From NCBI RefSeq assembly GCF_013155265.1, contig NZ_JABJXU010000012.1:1-64000 (forward strand): a stretch of 64,000 bases of DNA, read 5' to 3'. This DNA is from Enterococcus sp. MMGLQ5-1. Lineage in GTDB: Bacteria > Bacillota > Bacilli > Lactobacillales > Streptococcaceae. Shown in pieces: positions 34,522 through 43,433 of this stretch (position 1 is the first letter of the stretch; each line of letters begins with the position of its first letter). A program made the position numbers and the translations under genes. The notes under the pieces were generated by a model that was not told where the DNA came from, searched no databases, and saw only the letters and a list, made by a program, of their open reading frames with translations.

Positions 34522-35581
34522 AGTCAAAAAAGCCTTTGTCGAACAGCATCGCACGCAACACTATCCAAAAATAAATGCCAAGCACAAATTAGCAATGGAT
34601 CGTAATGAAAATCCCCTATTACCATCAAAACGTGTGCAAGATGCAATTTATCAAGAATTTAATCAGCTTTCACGTTATCCAGAAAATAGTGGTTTTAAGC
34701 TCAGAAATGCTCTGAGTGAACGATGGGATTTAAATCCTGACTATTTCTTAATTGGTAATGGCTCATTTGAAATTTTATCTTTACTCGCATTGGTCTTTTT
34801 AGATCAGGATAGTGAGGTAATCGTACCAGAGGGGACTTTCATTTGGCATAAACGCTTTAGTCAATTTAATGGCGCAAAGGTAATCAATGTGCCACTCAAT
34901 CAAAATTTTCAAATTCATTTATCGCACATTGTTGATGCAATCACACCACAAACTAAAATTATATGGTTGACGAATCCATTTAATCCGACCGGAACGATTT
35001 TGAAAAAACAAGACCTACTTAATTTTTGTAGCAAGGTGTCCTCAGACATCATTATTGCGATTGACGAGGCGTATATTGAGTTTGCAAATCTTAAATCAGA
35101 AGCCACTTCAAAGCAATTTGTAATTGATTTTCCAAACGTAATTCTTCTAAGAACCTTTTCAAAGTTTTATCGTTTGGCAGCACTTAGAATCGGCTACGCC
35201 GTTGCTCAGCCTGAATTAATCCAGACTATTCTACCCTATCGGATTCCGCCAAATCATAATCGTTTAGGTGCTGTCGCAGCAATTGAGAGCTTGCACGATA
35301 AAACAAGTCAAAAAGAAACTTTTTCATATATTAAAAATGAAAAAGAATATTTAATTACCGAGCTTGAGGCACTTGATTTTAAGGTTATTCAAAGTGAAAC
35401 AAATTTTTTATTTATTTCGCTAGAAAAGCATCCATCTGATTTTATCGAAAAATTAGCTGAAGAAGTGATTTTTAAGGATGGGCAATTCTTTGGCTTTCCA
35501 AATTATTTTAGAATAACTATTGGCAACACAGAACAAAATCGAGAATTAATTCGATTGATTAAAAAGATTATTAATTATTAA
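34508..35581 (+). CDS. Class I/II pyridoxal-phosphate aminotransferase, HisC-like
   Basis: 357 residues. Fold-type I hallmarks: AMDRNENP at the N-terminus, GNGSFEIL phosphate cup, WLTNPFNPTGT, IDEAYIEF, and the PLP lysine in RTFSKFYRLAALRIGY. HisC-like enzymes transaminate many substrates; no other his gene is nearby, so histidine synthesis is not supported. I chose the ATG at 34508 with GAGGAAGGGGG upstream; an ATG at 34475 lies deeper inside the preceding gene. Confidence 0.87.
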   Translation: MPLTKVKKAFVEQHRTQHYPKINAKHKLAMDRNENPLLPSKRVQDAIYQEFNQLSRYPENSGFKLRNALSERWDLNPDYFLIGNGSFEILSLLALVFLDQDSEVIVPEGTFIWHKRFSQFNGAKVINVPLNQNFQIHLSHIVDAITPQTKIIWLTNPFNPTGTILKKQDLLNFCSKVSSDIIIAIDEAYIEFANLKSEATSKQFVIDFPNVILLRTFSKFYRLAALRIGYAVAQPELIQTILPYRIPPNHNRLGAVAAIESLHDKTSQKETFSYIKNEKEYLITELEALDFKVIQSETNFLFISLEKHPSDFIEKLAEEVIFKDGQFFGFPNYFRITIGNTEQNRELIRLIKKIINY

Positions 35582-35614
35582 TAATATATATATATATAAA
35601 AGGGAGATTTAATT

Positions 35615-36427
35615 ATGAAAAAATGGACAAAACTATTTACAGCAGCAGGTCTACTGGTCATTTCAGCAAGTTTGGTTGCTTGTTCGTCAAGCAGCAAAAA
35701 GGAAACAGCAAAAAGTGATAGCGAGGAAAAAATCACGTTAAAAGTTGGTGCAACTGGGCAATCCTTTCCTAATTCTTATAAAGATGGCGATAAATTAGTC
35801 GGCTATGACGTTGAGGTGTTAGAGACAATTGCTGACAAATTGGGCTATGAGCTTGAGTGGACAACCGGCGCCTTTGATGGTCTTTTAGCTTCGTTAAATG
35901 CTAACAAATTAGATACAATTGCTAATAATTTTGCAATTACACCAGAGCGTTCAGAAACTGTCGATTTTACTGAGCCATATGCATACACAGCTTCTGGAAT
36001 TGCAGTTTTAGAGGATAGTAAATACGAAAGCACTGAGGATTTAGCTGGCGAAACAGTTGGCGGTGTTGCCGGTAGTAATAAATTGACTGAGCTAGAAGCA
36101 TATATCGAAAAAACAAAGCTTGACATTGATGTTCGTCAATACGATACACGTGAGGGACCACAAGAAGATACGATTAAAGGACAGGTAGCGGGTTATGTAC
36201 AGGATAAGGCTGTCTTAGCCGCAACAATTAAAAAGGACAATTTAGCACTACGTGTTTTACCTGAAGATATTGCAACTGGTGAGGTTGCCTTTCCATTTGC
36301 TAAAAATGAGCGTGGTGAAAAGCTAAGAAAAGCATTTGATAAGGAATTAAAGGCTTTACTCGAGGATGGCACTATTAAGAAGCTTTCAGAAAAATACTAC
36401 GGTATTGATGTAACCGAAAAAAATTAG
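35615..36427 (+). CDS. Amino-acid ABC transporter substrate-binding lipoprotein
   Basis: Family 3 solute-binding protein, 270 residues. The lipobox LVAC places the lipidated Cys near residue 23, followed by a short Ser/Lys linker. Family features: LKVGATGQSFPNSY, VGYDVEVLETIA, GAFDGLLASLNANKLD and ERSETVDFTEPY. It would deliver a polar amino acid, perhaps a succinated thiol or cystine-like compound, to the permease/ATPase encoded upstream. RBS AAGGGAG, preceded by a short TA-repeat tract. Confidence 0.92.
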   Translation: MKKWTKLFTAAGLLVISASLVACSSSSKKETAKSDSEEKITLKVGATGQSFPNSYKDGDKLVGYDVEVLETIADKLGYELEWTTGAFDGLLASLNANKLDTIANNFAITPERSETVDFTEPYAYTASGIAVLEDSKYESTEDLAGETVGGVAGSNKLTELEAYIEKTKLDIDVRQYDTREGPQEDTIKGQVAGYVQDKAVLAATIKKDNLALRVLPEDIATGEVAFPFAKNERGEKLRKAFDKELKALLEDGTIKKLSEKYYGIDVTEKN

Positions 36428-36440
36428 TAGTAAATAATAA

Positions 36441-36502
36441 AGCGGATTAATGCTTGAGCTGACCACGCTTCACTTTAATTTGGTCAAACAGGTCAATCCG
36501 CT
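36441..36502 (+). terminator. Intercistronic hairpin between the binding protein and lyase genes
   Basis: AGCGGATT (36441-36448) pairs with AATCCGCT (36495-36502), with A/T extension and an inner GACC/GGTC pair, followed by CTTTATTTTAATTT. It likely acts as a partial terminator that raises binding-protein expression over the downstream enzymes. Confidence 0.65.
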
Positions 36503-36533
36503 TCTTTATTTTAATTTAGGAGGAGATTTAAAA

Positions 36534-37895
36534 GTGGGTAGTCATGTAATTGATAATTTCGCACTACAAAATAATTTTGGCACAGCAGAAATGCGGGCTG
36601 TCTTCAATGATGTCACGAGACTTCAAAGACAATTGGATGTTGAAGCCGCACTTGCATTAGCTGAAGGTGAGCTTGATGTCATTCCCAGAGCTGCTGCAAA
36701 GCAAATTGCTGCCGTTTGTGATATTTCGCTCTACGATTTAGACGAAATATCAAAGGAGACAGCAATTGCCAAGCATTCATTAATGGGGCTGATTAATTCT
36801 GTTCAAAAAAAGGCTGACACTGCTGGGGAATACGTTCATTATGGTGCCACAACGCAGGATATTGTTGATACGGCAACAGTAATCCAATTAAAAGAGGCAT
36901 TAGCTATTATCGAGCGTGACTTAACGGCGATTATTAAAAGGCTGGCTAAATTATCGAAAAAATACCAGCATACAGTCATGGTTGGTAGAACACATGCGAT
37001 GCAGGCATTACCAATCACCTTTGGCTACAAGCTAGCAATATGGACAGCCGAATTTTCCAGACACGCAGCAAGGCTTACAGAGAGCAAGGCTCGCATTCTA
37101 ACAGGAAATATTAATGGTGCAGTTGGTACATTTGCCTCACTTGGAGAAGCCGGTAAGGCTGTTGAAAAGCAGGCATTAGATTATCTAGAATTAAACGTGC
37201 CAATCGCCAGTCTACAATCATCCCGTGATAACTTTAGTGAGTATGCAAACCTCGTCGGTTTAATTAGCGCTACGCTTGGTAAAATCGGCAATGAATTTTA
37301 CAATTTGATGCGCACTGAAATTGGGGAGATTGAAGAGGGCTTCAGTCAAGGGAAAATTGGCTCATCAACAATGCCTCATAAGCGTAATCCCGCAGCATTT
37401 GAAACCTTAGCCTCATTAACACCACCTGTTTTAAAAGGGGTTTCTTTAGTACACGAAAGCATGCACGTCGAACATGAAAGAGATGCGATGAGCTGGCGGC
37501 AAGAGTGGATCGCTTTACCAGAAATTAGTATCTACTTATCTGGTCAATTAACGAATTTATTGTCAATCTTGGACACATTTGTTGTTCGTGAAGATAAAAT
37601 GCTTGAAAACTTGAATCGTCAATATGGATTGCTGCTTTCTGAAAAGGTCATGTTTGAGGTCGGTAAAAAGCTTGGCAAACAAACCGCTCATCACATTGTC
37701 TATGAAAAATCAATGATTGCTTTTGAAGAAAATCGCTCATTTGCCGATACACTCTTAGAATCTGAAGCCATCCAGCAATATTTTGATCGCCCAACGATTG
37801 ACGAATGGCTTGATCCTGCAAAATATACAGGTCAATCAGTATCAGTTGTCGATGACGTTTATCAAGAAATTGAAAAAATTTATGGCAGATTATAA
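36534..37895 (+). CDS. Fumarase/aspartase-superfamily lyase (candidate 2-succino-thiol lyase)
   Basis: 453 residues. The superfamily signature GSSTMPHKRNPA (near 280) and the conserved GRTHAMQALPITFG and YVHYGATTQDIVDT segments are clear. Members eliminate fumarate from succinyl adducts (adenylosuccinate, argininosuccinate) or cycloisomerise muconates. The context, next to an MmgE/PrpD gene and amino-acid transporter rather than pur genes, argues against purine synthesis and for cleaving a succinated substrate such as S-(2-succino)cysteine to fumarate and thiol. GTG start at 36534 after TAGGAGG; the longer ATG start at 36450 lies inside a hairpin without RBS. Confidence 0.85.
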   Translation: MGSHVIDNFALQNNFGTAEMRAVFNDVTRLQRQLDVEAALALAEGELDVIPRAAAKQIAAVCDISLYDLDEISKETAIAKHSLMGLINSVQKKADTAGEYVHYGATTQDIVDTATVIQLKEALAIIERDLTAIIKRLAKLSKKYQHTVMVGRTHAMQALPITFGYKLAIWTAEFSRHAARLTESKARILTGNINGAVGTFASLGEAGKAVEKQALDYLELNVPIASLQSSRDNFSEYANLVGLISATLGKIGNEFYNLMRTEIGEIEEGFSQGKIGSSTMPHKRNPAAFETLASLTPPVLKGVSLVHESMHVEHERDAMSWRQEWIALPEISIYLSGQLTNLLSILDTFVVREDKMLENLNRQYGLLLSEKVMFEVGKKLGKQTAHHIVYEKSMIAFEENRSFADTLLESEAIQQYFDRPTIDEWLDPAKYTGQSVSVVDDVYQEIEKIYGRL

Positions 37896-39189
37896 TACTG
37901 AATTGCTACTCGATTGTATTGAAGCAGCAAATATTAAGTCCGATAGCGAACTTTTTTCAATCGCAAAGTTAGCTTTTATTGACTATCTAGCCTCCTACTT
38001 TCTGGCATTAGACGAGCCTGTAATCCAACAATTTGCACAAGTTTATCAACAGTCAGAGAAACATAATAAAGCCGTTGGCACAAGCTACCATTTTTCAAAT
38101 GAAGAAATTGCTTTATTTTATGGCTTTACAGCACATTATCTTGATATTGATGATGTGCAGCCGAACATACAAGGGCATCCGAGTGCTGTTATTTTTTCAG
38201 CATTACTTGCCGTATCAAAGTCTGAGCATTCTTGGCAAGATTTTTTTGAAAGCTATATTCTTGGGCTTGAAGTCGAGGGCTGCTTGGGTAAATTAGTCAA
38301 TCCACAGTTGAAAATTCAAGGCTGGCACGCGACTTCAGTCTTAGGTAATATTGGAGCAGCAGTTGCGATTGGGCATCTAAAGCAGTTAAGTCGAACCGAT
38401 TTAACAAGGCTCATCTCGCTGGCAGCAACACAATCAATGGGAATGTCCTTTCAATTTGGTAGCGATATTAAGCCACTGCACGCTGGTCTAGCTGCGCAGG
38501 CGGCAGTTTTCAGCTATCAGCTTGTCACAAAGACACAAATCAAAACCGATATGGCACCCTTTAGAGAGAACGGCGGCTGGCTAAAAACCTTAAATGCGGA
38601 ACAAGAAAGCTTTAAATCTGCTTTCGCTTCCTTTTTATCCCCTGGGGAAATTATTCAACCGGGCTTATGGTTCAAACGTTTTCCATTTTGCTCTGCCGCA
38701 ATGACTGGCTATGATGCAGCCGAACAGCTTTGGCAAATGGGCATTCGAATTCAAAACCTTAAAGCAATTGAAATACATTTTTCACCTAATCAGGATCAGG
38801 CGCTACGCTTTAAAAAGCCTAAAAACGGGATTGAAGGTAAGTTTTCAATTGAATATATTATTTGGCAGGTCTTAAGCTTCGGTGAAGTCAAAAATGAATT
38901 TTTCTCACCTGCAGAGGTGCCAAGGCAGTTTATCATAGATTTACCGAAAATTAAAAGGTACTATGACCTGCCTCGGCAGAAAAAAACAAGCCGATTTGTC
39001 AAGCTATCAGTTATAACAAATAATGACCTAGCTCAATCAATGAGCGTTAAAATCCCAAAAGGTGCACCTGAAAATCCATTAAGCATCGAAGAAATTATTA
39101 ATAAGCTAAAAGGACATCCACTTCAACAGTCATTGAATAATTTTCAACAAACAATGGCACTTGATGCAGCAATCAATCTTGACATTTGA
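37882..39189 (+). CDS. MmgE/PrpD family protein
   Basis: 435 residues. The family includes methylcitrate dehydratase, cis-aconitate decarboxylase and iminodisuccinate epimerase, and also YxeQ of the B. subtilis yxe operon. Conserved segments: GHPSAVIFSALLA, GWHATSVLGNIGAA, IKPLHAGLAAQAAVF and FPFCSAAMTGYDAA. Together with the lyase it could epimerise the succinyl carbon so that both diastereomers of the substrate are cleaved; that is inference by analogy with iminodisuccinate epimerase/lyase pairs. The ATG at 37882 overlaps the lyase by 14 bases; the earlier ATG at 37783 would overlap by over 110 bases. Confidence 0.85.
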   Translation: MADYNTELLLDCIEAANIKSDSELFSIAKLAFIDYLASYFLALDEPVIQQFAQVYQQSEKHNKAVGTSYHFSNEEIALFYGFTAHYLDIDDVQPNIQGHPSAVIFSALLAVSKSEHSWQDFFESYILGLEVEGCLGKLVNPQLKIQGWHATSVLGNIGAAVAIGHLKQLSRTDLTRLISLAATQSMGMSFQFGSDIKPLHAGLAAQAAVFSYQLVTKTQIKTDMAPFRENGGWLKTLNAEQESFKSAFASFLSPGEIIQPGLWFKRFPFCSAAMTGYDAAEQLWQMGIRIQNLKAIEIHFSPNQDQALRFKKPKNGIEGKFSIEYIIWQVLSFGEVKNEFFSPAEVPRQFIIDLPKIKRYYDLPRQKKTSRFVKLSVITNNDLAQSMSVKIPKGAPENPLSIEEIINKLKGHPLQQSLNNFQQTMALDAAINLDI

Positions 39190-39205
39190 AGATATTCGTA
39201 TAACC

Positions 39206-39376
39206 CAAAAGGGGGTTGAGACAAAAGTCCTAACCCCTATTGTATTGTTCGTAATTTATGGGGGACAATGCGACAACGACTAGGAAAATAGACAAATTTC
39301 CGAACATTTTCAAGCAAATGCCATCAATTTCCTAATTTTCTACGTCGTTAAACGTCGTTTGTCCCACCTCCTTTTT
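39206..39376 (-). repeat. Modular intergenic repeat element, copy 3 (minimal)
   Basis: About 170 bases, read on the minus strand. The left end (AGGAGGTGGGACAAACGACG) is at 39352-39373; the right end hairpin (GGGGTTAGGAC / GTCTCAACCCCC) is at 39210-39237. The interior keeps ATGTTCGGAAATTTGTCT and TCGTTGTCGCATTGTCCCCC, both shared with copy 2. It lies between convergent genes and would terminate both. Confidence 0.85.
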
Positions 39377-39407
39377 ATTACTTGCCGTTATTCATTCAAT
39401 TATTTAT

Positions 39408-41921
39408 TTAGTTTGCAACGATATTTACCAATTTATTTGGTACCACAATCACCTTACGAACAGTCTTTCCTGATAATAATTCAGCAATCGTTTCGTTTTC
39501 TAAGGCAATACGCTCAAGCTCGTCATTTGACAAATCACGCATCACCTTGGCTCTTGCCTTGACCTTACCAAGAATTTGGAAGACAACCTCAATTTCATCT
39601 TCAACCAATTCTTTTTCATCATAAGCTGGCCAAGGGACATAAGAAATATCAATATCATGCTCTAATTTAGACCAAAGCTCTTCTGCAATGTGTGGTGCAA
39701 TTGGTGCCAAAAGCTGAACAAAGCCATTAATATACTCATAGGGTAAGACTTCTGCCTTGTTTGCCGCATTGACAAAGACCATCAATTGAGAAATTGCTGT
39801 GTTAAAATGCAGGGCTTCAAAGTCTTCGGTCACCTTCTTAACAGTCTGATGATAAACCTTGGTTAATTTGCCATCATTGAAAGTTGTGACATGGTCACGT
39901 AACCTGTTTTCGTCGTCAATAATTAGGCGCCAAACGCGATCCAAGAACTTACGACTGCCTTCTAGGCCATCCTCACTCCAAGCAATTGAAGCATCTAATG
40001 GTCCCATAAACATTTCATAGAGACGTAAGGTATCCGCACCATATTTAGCAACTACATCGTCCGGATTAACAACATTACCACGTGATTTAGACATTTTCGC
40101 TGGTACTTCTTTTAAAGTTTCACAAGTATCAATCTTATAATATTGACCATCACGCTTTTCAACCTCATCATTATTGACTAGCGCACCACGCGCATCCTCA
40201 TAGCTCATTCCTAAAATCATGCCTTGATTAAAAAGCTTTTGGAAGGGCTCTTTCGTTGGTACAACACCGATATCATATAAAAACTTATGCCAAAAGCGTG
40301 CATATAATAAATGTAAAACAGCATGTTCAGCGCCACCAATATAGACGTCAACGGGCATCCAGCGTTTTAATTTATCATAATCAGCGAGTGCTTCTTTATT
40401 TTTGGGATCAATATAGCGCAAGAAATACCAAGAAGAACCCGCCCATTGTGGCATAGTATTAGTCTCACGGCGCCCCTTGCGACCATCTTCATCGACTACT
40501 TCTAACCAATCCGTTAGATTGGCAAGTGGACTTTCACCTGTACCACTTGGTTTAATGTCCTTCGTTTTCGGTAAAATCAATGGTAGCTCAGACTCAGCAA
40601 CCGCCGTTGTTTCACCATCCTCCCAATGAATAATTGGAATCGGTTCACCCCAATAACGTTGACGTGAAAATAACCAATCACGGAGGCGATAATTAATCTG
40701 CTTTTGTCCAACCTCCTTGGCTTCAAGCCACTCAATCATTTGGCTAATTGCCGTCTCTTTATCTAGACCATCAAGAAAATCAGAATTAATATGCAAGCCA
40801 TCACCAATAAAGGCTTCCTGACTGACATCGCCACCTTCTAAAACTGGAATAATTGGCAAGGCAAATTGCTTTGCAAATTCATAGTCCCGTTCATCGTGAG
40901 CAGGCACAGCCATAATTGCACCGGTACCATAGCTTGCTAAAACATAGTCGGCAATCCAGATTGGAATTAATTCCTGATTAACCGGATTAATTGCATAGGC
41001 ACCTGTAAAGACACCTGTTTTTTCCTTTGCTAAATCCGTTCTTGCTAAATCAGATTTCAAAGAAGCTTCCTTGATATAAGCCTCAACTGCCGACTTTTGT
41101 TCAGCAGTGGTAATCTTTTCAACTAAATCATGCTCAGGTGCTAGGACCGCATAGGTCGCCCCGAAAAGCGTGTCTGGACGCGTTGTGAAGACAGTAAAAT
41201 CAAAATCTGTTTTAGCAATCTTAAAGTTAACGTGTGCACCGACAGACTTACCAATCCAGTTGCGCTGCATTTCTTTAATCGATTCAGGCCAATCTACCAA
41301 GTCTAAATCATCTAATAATCGCTCTGCATACGCGGTAATCTTCAACATCCATTGACGCATTGGTTTACGTTCAACAGGATGACCACCACGTTCACTCGTA
41401 CCGTCAGGCATTACTTCTTCATTGGCAATTACGGTACCTAATGCTGGCACCCAATTGACCGCCACCTCATCTTCGTAAGCTAAGCCCTTTTCATAGAGCT
41501 TCAAGAAAATCCACTGTGTCCATTTATAATAATTCGGATCAGTCGTATTGATTTCACGATCCCAGTCGTAGCTAAAGCCAAGCGAATTGATTTGTTTTCT
41601 GAAAGTTTCAATATTTTTTGCTGTAAATTCTGCCGGGTCATTACCTGTATCAATTGCATACTGTTCAGCAGGTAAACCAAAGGCATCCCAGCCCATTGGG
41701 TGTAAAACATTAAAGCCTTGTGCACGTTTAAAACGAGATAAGATATCCGTTGCTGTATAGCCTTCTGGGTGACCTACGTGCAAGCCTTGTCCAGATGGGT
41801 AAGGGAACATATCTAAAGCATAAAATTTCGGTTTATTCGCATCTTCAGTTGTTTTAAATGTATGATGTTTTTTCCAGTAATGTTGCCATTTTTTTTCTAT
41901 TTCTTGGTGATTATAGCCCAC
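39408..41921 (-). CDS. leuS: Leucyl-tRNA synthetase
   Basis: Class I aminoacyl-tRNA synthetase, 837 residues, full length. HIGH-type motif [12 protein letters not shown] (near 47-58), KMSKS loop KMSKSRGN (near 609), an editing domain between about 220 and 420 with [12 protein letters not shown] and the HDERDYEFA segment, and a C-terminal anticodon-binding domain. GTG start at 41921 with AAAGGAG upstream. No T-box leader is visible; an extended -10 (TGCTATAAT on the minus strand) lies about 40 bases before the start. Confidence 0.96.
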   Translation of the reverse strand: MGYNHQEIEKKWQHYWKKHHTFKTTEDANKPKFYALDMFPYPSGQGLHVGHPEGYTATDILSRFKRAQGFNVLHPMGWDAFGLPAEQYAIDTGNDPAEFTAKNIETFRKQINSLGFSYDWDREINTTDPNYYKWTQWIFLKLYEKGLAYEDEVAVNWVPALGTVIANEEVMPDGTSERGGHPVERKPMRQWMLKITAYAERLLDDLDLVDWPESIKEMQRNWIGKSVGAHVNFKIAKTDFDFTVFTTRPDTLFGATYAVLAPEHDLVEKITTAEQKSAVEAYIKEASLKSDLARTDLAKEKTGVFTGAYAINPVNQELIPIWIADYVLASYGTGAIMAVPAHDERDYEFAKQFALPIIPVLEGGDVSQEAFIGDGLHINSDFLDGLDKETAISQMIEWLEAKEVGQKQINYRLRDWLFSRQRYWGEPIPIIHWEDGETTAVAESELPLILPKTKDIKPSGTGESPLANLTDWLEVVDEDGRKGRRETNTMPQWAGSSWYFLRYIDPKNKEALADYDKLKRWMPVDVYIGGAEHAVLHLLYARFWHKFLYDIGVVPTKEPFQKLFNQGMILGMSYEDARGALVNNDEVEKRDGQYYKIDTCETLKEVPAKMSKSRGNVVNPDDVVAKYGADTLRLYEMFMGPLDASIAWSEDGLEGSRKFLDRVWRLIIDDENRLRDHVTTFNDGKLTKVYHQTVKKVTEDFEALHFNTAISQLMVFVNAANKAEVLPYEYINGFVQLLAPIAPHIAEELWSKLEHDIDISYVPWPAYDEKELVEDEIEVVFQILGKVKARAKVMRDLSNDELERIALENETIAELLSGKTVRKVIVVPNKLVNIVAN

Positions 41922-42067
41922 GAAATTGCTCCTTTATAAGAATATTCATTTTGCCTTTCATTATAGCACAATGGCTAAGTTTCGACATAATCTCCTTTGA
42001 TTTTTTTAAATATCGCAACTGATTATTCAATAAATACTATAGGTAAAGCGGGGTGAGCATTCATTAA

Positions 42068-42475
42068 TTAGGACCGACTAGCTGTTATCTGATGATGGTG
42101 TTGTTTAAAAGAAAGAACCATCCAAAGCAGTAAACCAAAGCAGCTTAGAGCGCCACTTAAAATTGAATATACAATTAAATATTCTGAACTCGTTCCAGCA
42201 ATCTCAAAGACGCCTGTTAAAAATTGTCCAAGCACATAGGTAAACATAGCCACCGTTAATGACCGTGTCACATATTTGATTTGCTGTTTTGACCATAGCT
42301 GGCGATTTAAAACAAATAAAATAACTAATATCGGAAGCAATACTAACGGATAAATCCAAATGCGATTCATTGCATCACTGGTTACGCCATGTCCAAAATA
42401 GTTATATACTGTCTTGACAATAAATAACAAAATTGAACTGATTATTAAAAAAATAATACTTTTTTTGATTTTCAT
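42068..42475 (-). CDS. Small membrane protein of the VTC/DUF4956 cluster
   Basis: 135 residues with four predicted membrane helices and a His/Arg tail; not recognised. It starts 16 bases past the glycosidase stop (ATG at 42475, RBS GAGGTG), so it is the last gene of the cluster. The ATG at 42502 would overlap the previous gene and lacks an RBS. Confidence 0.75.
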   Translation of the reverse strand: MKIKKSIIFLIISSILLFIVKTVYNYFGHGVTSDAMNRIWIYPLVLLPILVILFVLNRQLWSKQQIKYVTRSLTVAMFTYVLGQFLTGVFEIAGTSSEYLIVYSILSGALSCFGLLLWMVLSFKQHHHQITASRS

Positions 42476-42491
42476 AATAAACACCTCATTA

Positions 42492-43433
42492 CTAATAGCC
42501 AATATAGATCATATCACTGACTGAACGTTCACTTCCAGACGAGCCTTGTGCACCTGCGACTGGATTATTAATCACTGTGCCATTAAAGACCATTGTAGAT
42601 GAGCCACCGCCATCTAAATTATAAGCAATTGTAGCGCCCTTGGCTTGCATGACTTGTGCTAATTGATAGAGTGAAAAGCCTTCACTCTCATCAGTCCTAC
42701 CATCAGATACAACAATAATATAGTGATTTTCACTAATTTGACCGATTGCTGTTCTCGGATTGCTAGACATCGATTGACCTACTTCATCATTAGTTGAAAC
42801 AGCAATTTCTCCGTCCTCAACCAGTGTCGGTCCAAATGACAAGACCTGTGTCGCACCGTCTTCAAGCAAAGCTTCTGCTGTCACATCTGATTGATTGACT
42901 ACTGAAAAATTACCGTCTGAATCAACGACTAGAGCATCTGTATCTGCCTCTGCAGTATCACGGTATAAGACGCCATTTCTAATGACATAACCGGTATCTC
43001 GAAAGCCATAATAATCACCATTAATCGCTAAAATCGCCGATTTGTCGCTTGCCATATCCGAAACAGTTTCCTTAATATTTCTACCATATGTATCGTTGGC
43101 TAAAGCTGTTTGAAGATAGCTTGGATCACTGACCTGGATGTCCGCTACATAATAAGTTGTCCCGCTAGACTCCTCAGTCGTAATTTGAATCTGAATATTA
43201 TCATCGCTATAGCTCGTATCTGTGACAACTGCCTCGCTGCTGCCACTCGTGCTTGTACTGCTTGTATCAGTTCCTGTTTTTTCTGTACTCGCAGTTTCAT
43301 TTGAAGCAATCGCCTGATAGGATTTCGGTAAAACAAAGGTATCCAATAAGACAAAGCCTGTAAAGCCTGTGATTAGCAATGAATAAATTGAGAAGAATGG
43401 AAAGCCATGTTTTTTTCGCTGCCTTTTAACCAA
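42492..43433 (-). CDS. Phosphodiester glycosidase (NAGPA domain) membrane-anchored protein
   Basis: 313 residues. A basic N-terminus and one membrane helix (about 12-30) are followed by a Ser/Thr-rich linker and a NAGPA domain with AINGDYYG, PRTAIGQ and NLDGGGSSTMVFNG. Relatives hydrolyse sugar-phosphodiester bonds, so it may trim or modify a phosphate-linked envelope glycan outside the membrane. I chose the TTG at 43433, preceded by GAGGTG at correct spacing; the ATG at 43490 lies deeper in the glycosyltransferase gene. It overlaps that gene by eight bases. Confidence 0.82.
   Translation of the reverse strand: MVKRQRKKHGFPFFSIYSLLITGFTGFVLLDTFVLPKSYQAIASNETASTEKTGTDTSSTSTSGSSEAVVTDTSYSDDNIQIQITTEESSGTTYYVADIQVSDPSYLQTALANDTYGRNIKETVSDMASDKSAILAINGDYYGFRDTGYVIRNGVLYRDTAEADTDALVVDSDGNFSVVNQSDVTAEALLEDGATQVLSFGPTLVEDGEIAVSTNDEVGQSMSSNPRTAIGQISENHYIIVVSDGRTDESEGFSLYQLAQVMQAKGATIAYNLDGGGSSTMVFNGTVINNPVAGAQGSSGSERSVSDMIYIGY

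Noticed and set aside
34508-35581. Histidinol-phosphate aminotransferase for histidine synthesis
   Set aside because: The fold matches, but no his gene is nearby and the operon is an amino-acid import and catabolic cluster; kept as HisC-like only.
36534-37895. Adenylosuccinate lyase purB
   Set aside because: The superfamily signature is shared, but the context lacks pur genes and includes MmgE/PrpD and a transporter; the specific name is not supported.
41922-42067. T-box leader for leuS
   Set aside because: The region is short and has no AGGGTGGNACCGCG-like motif or terminator; only a promoter is visible.
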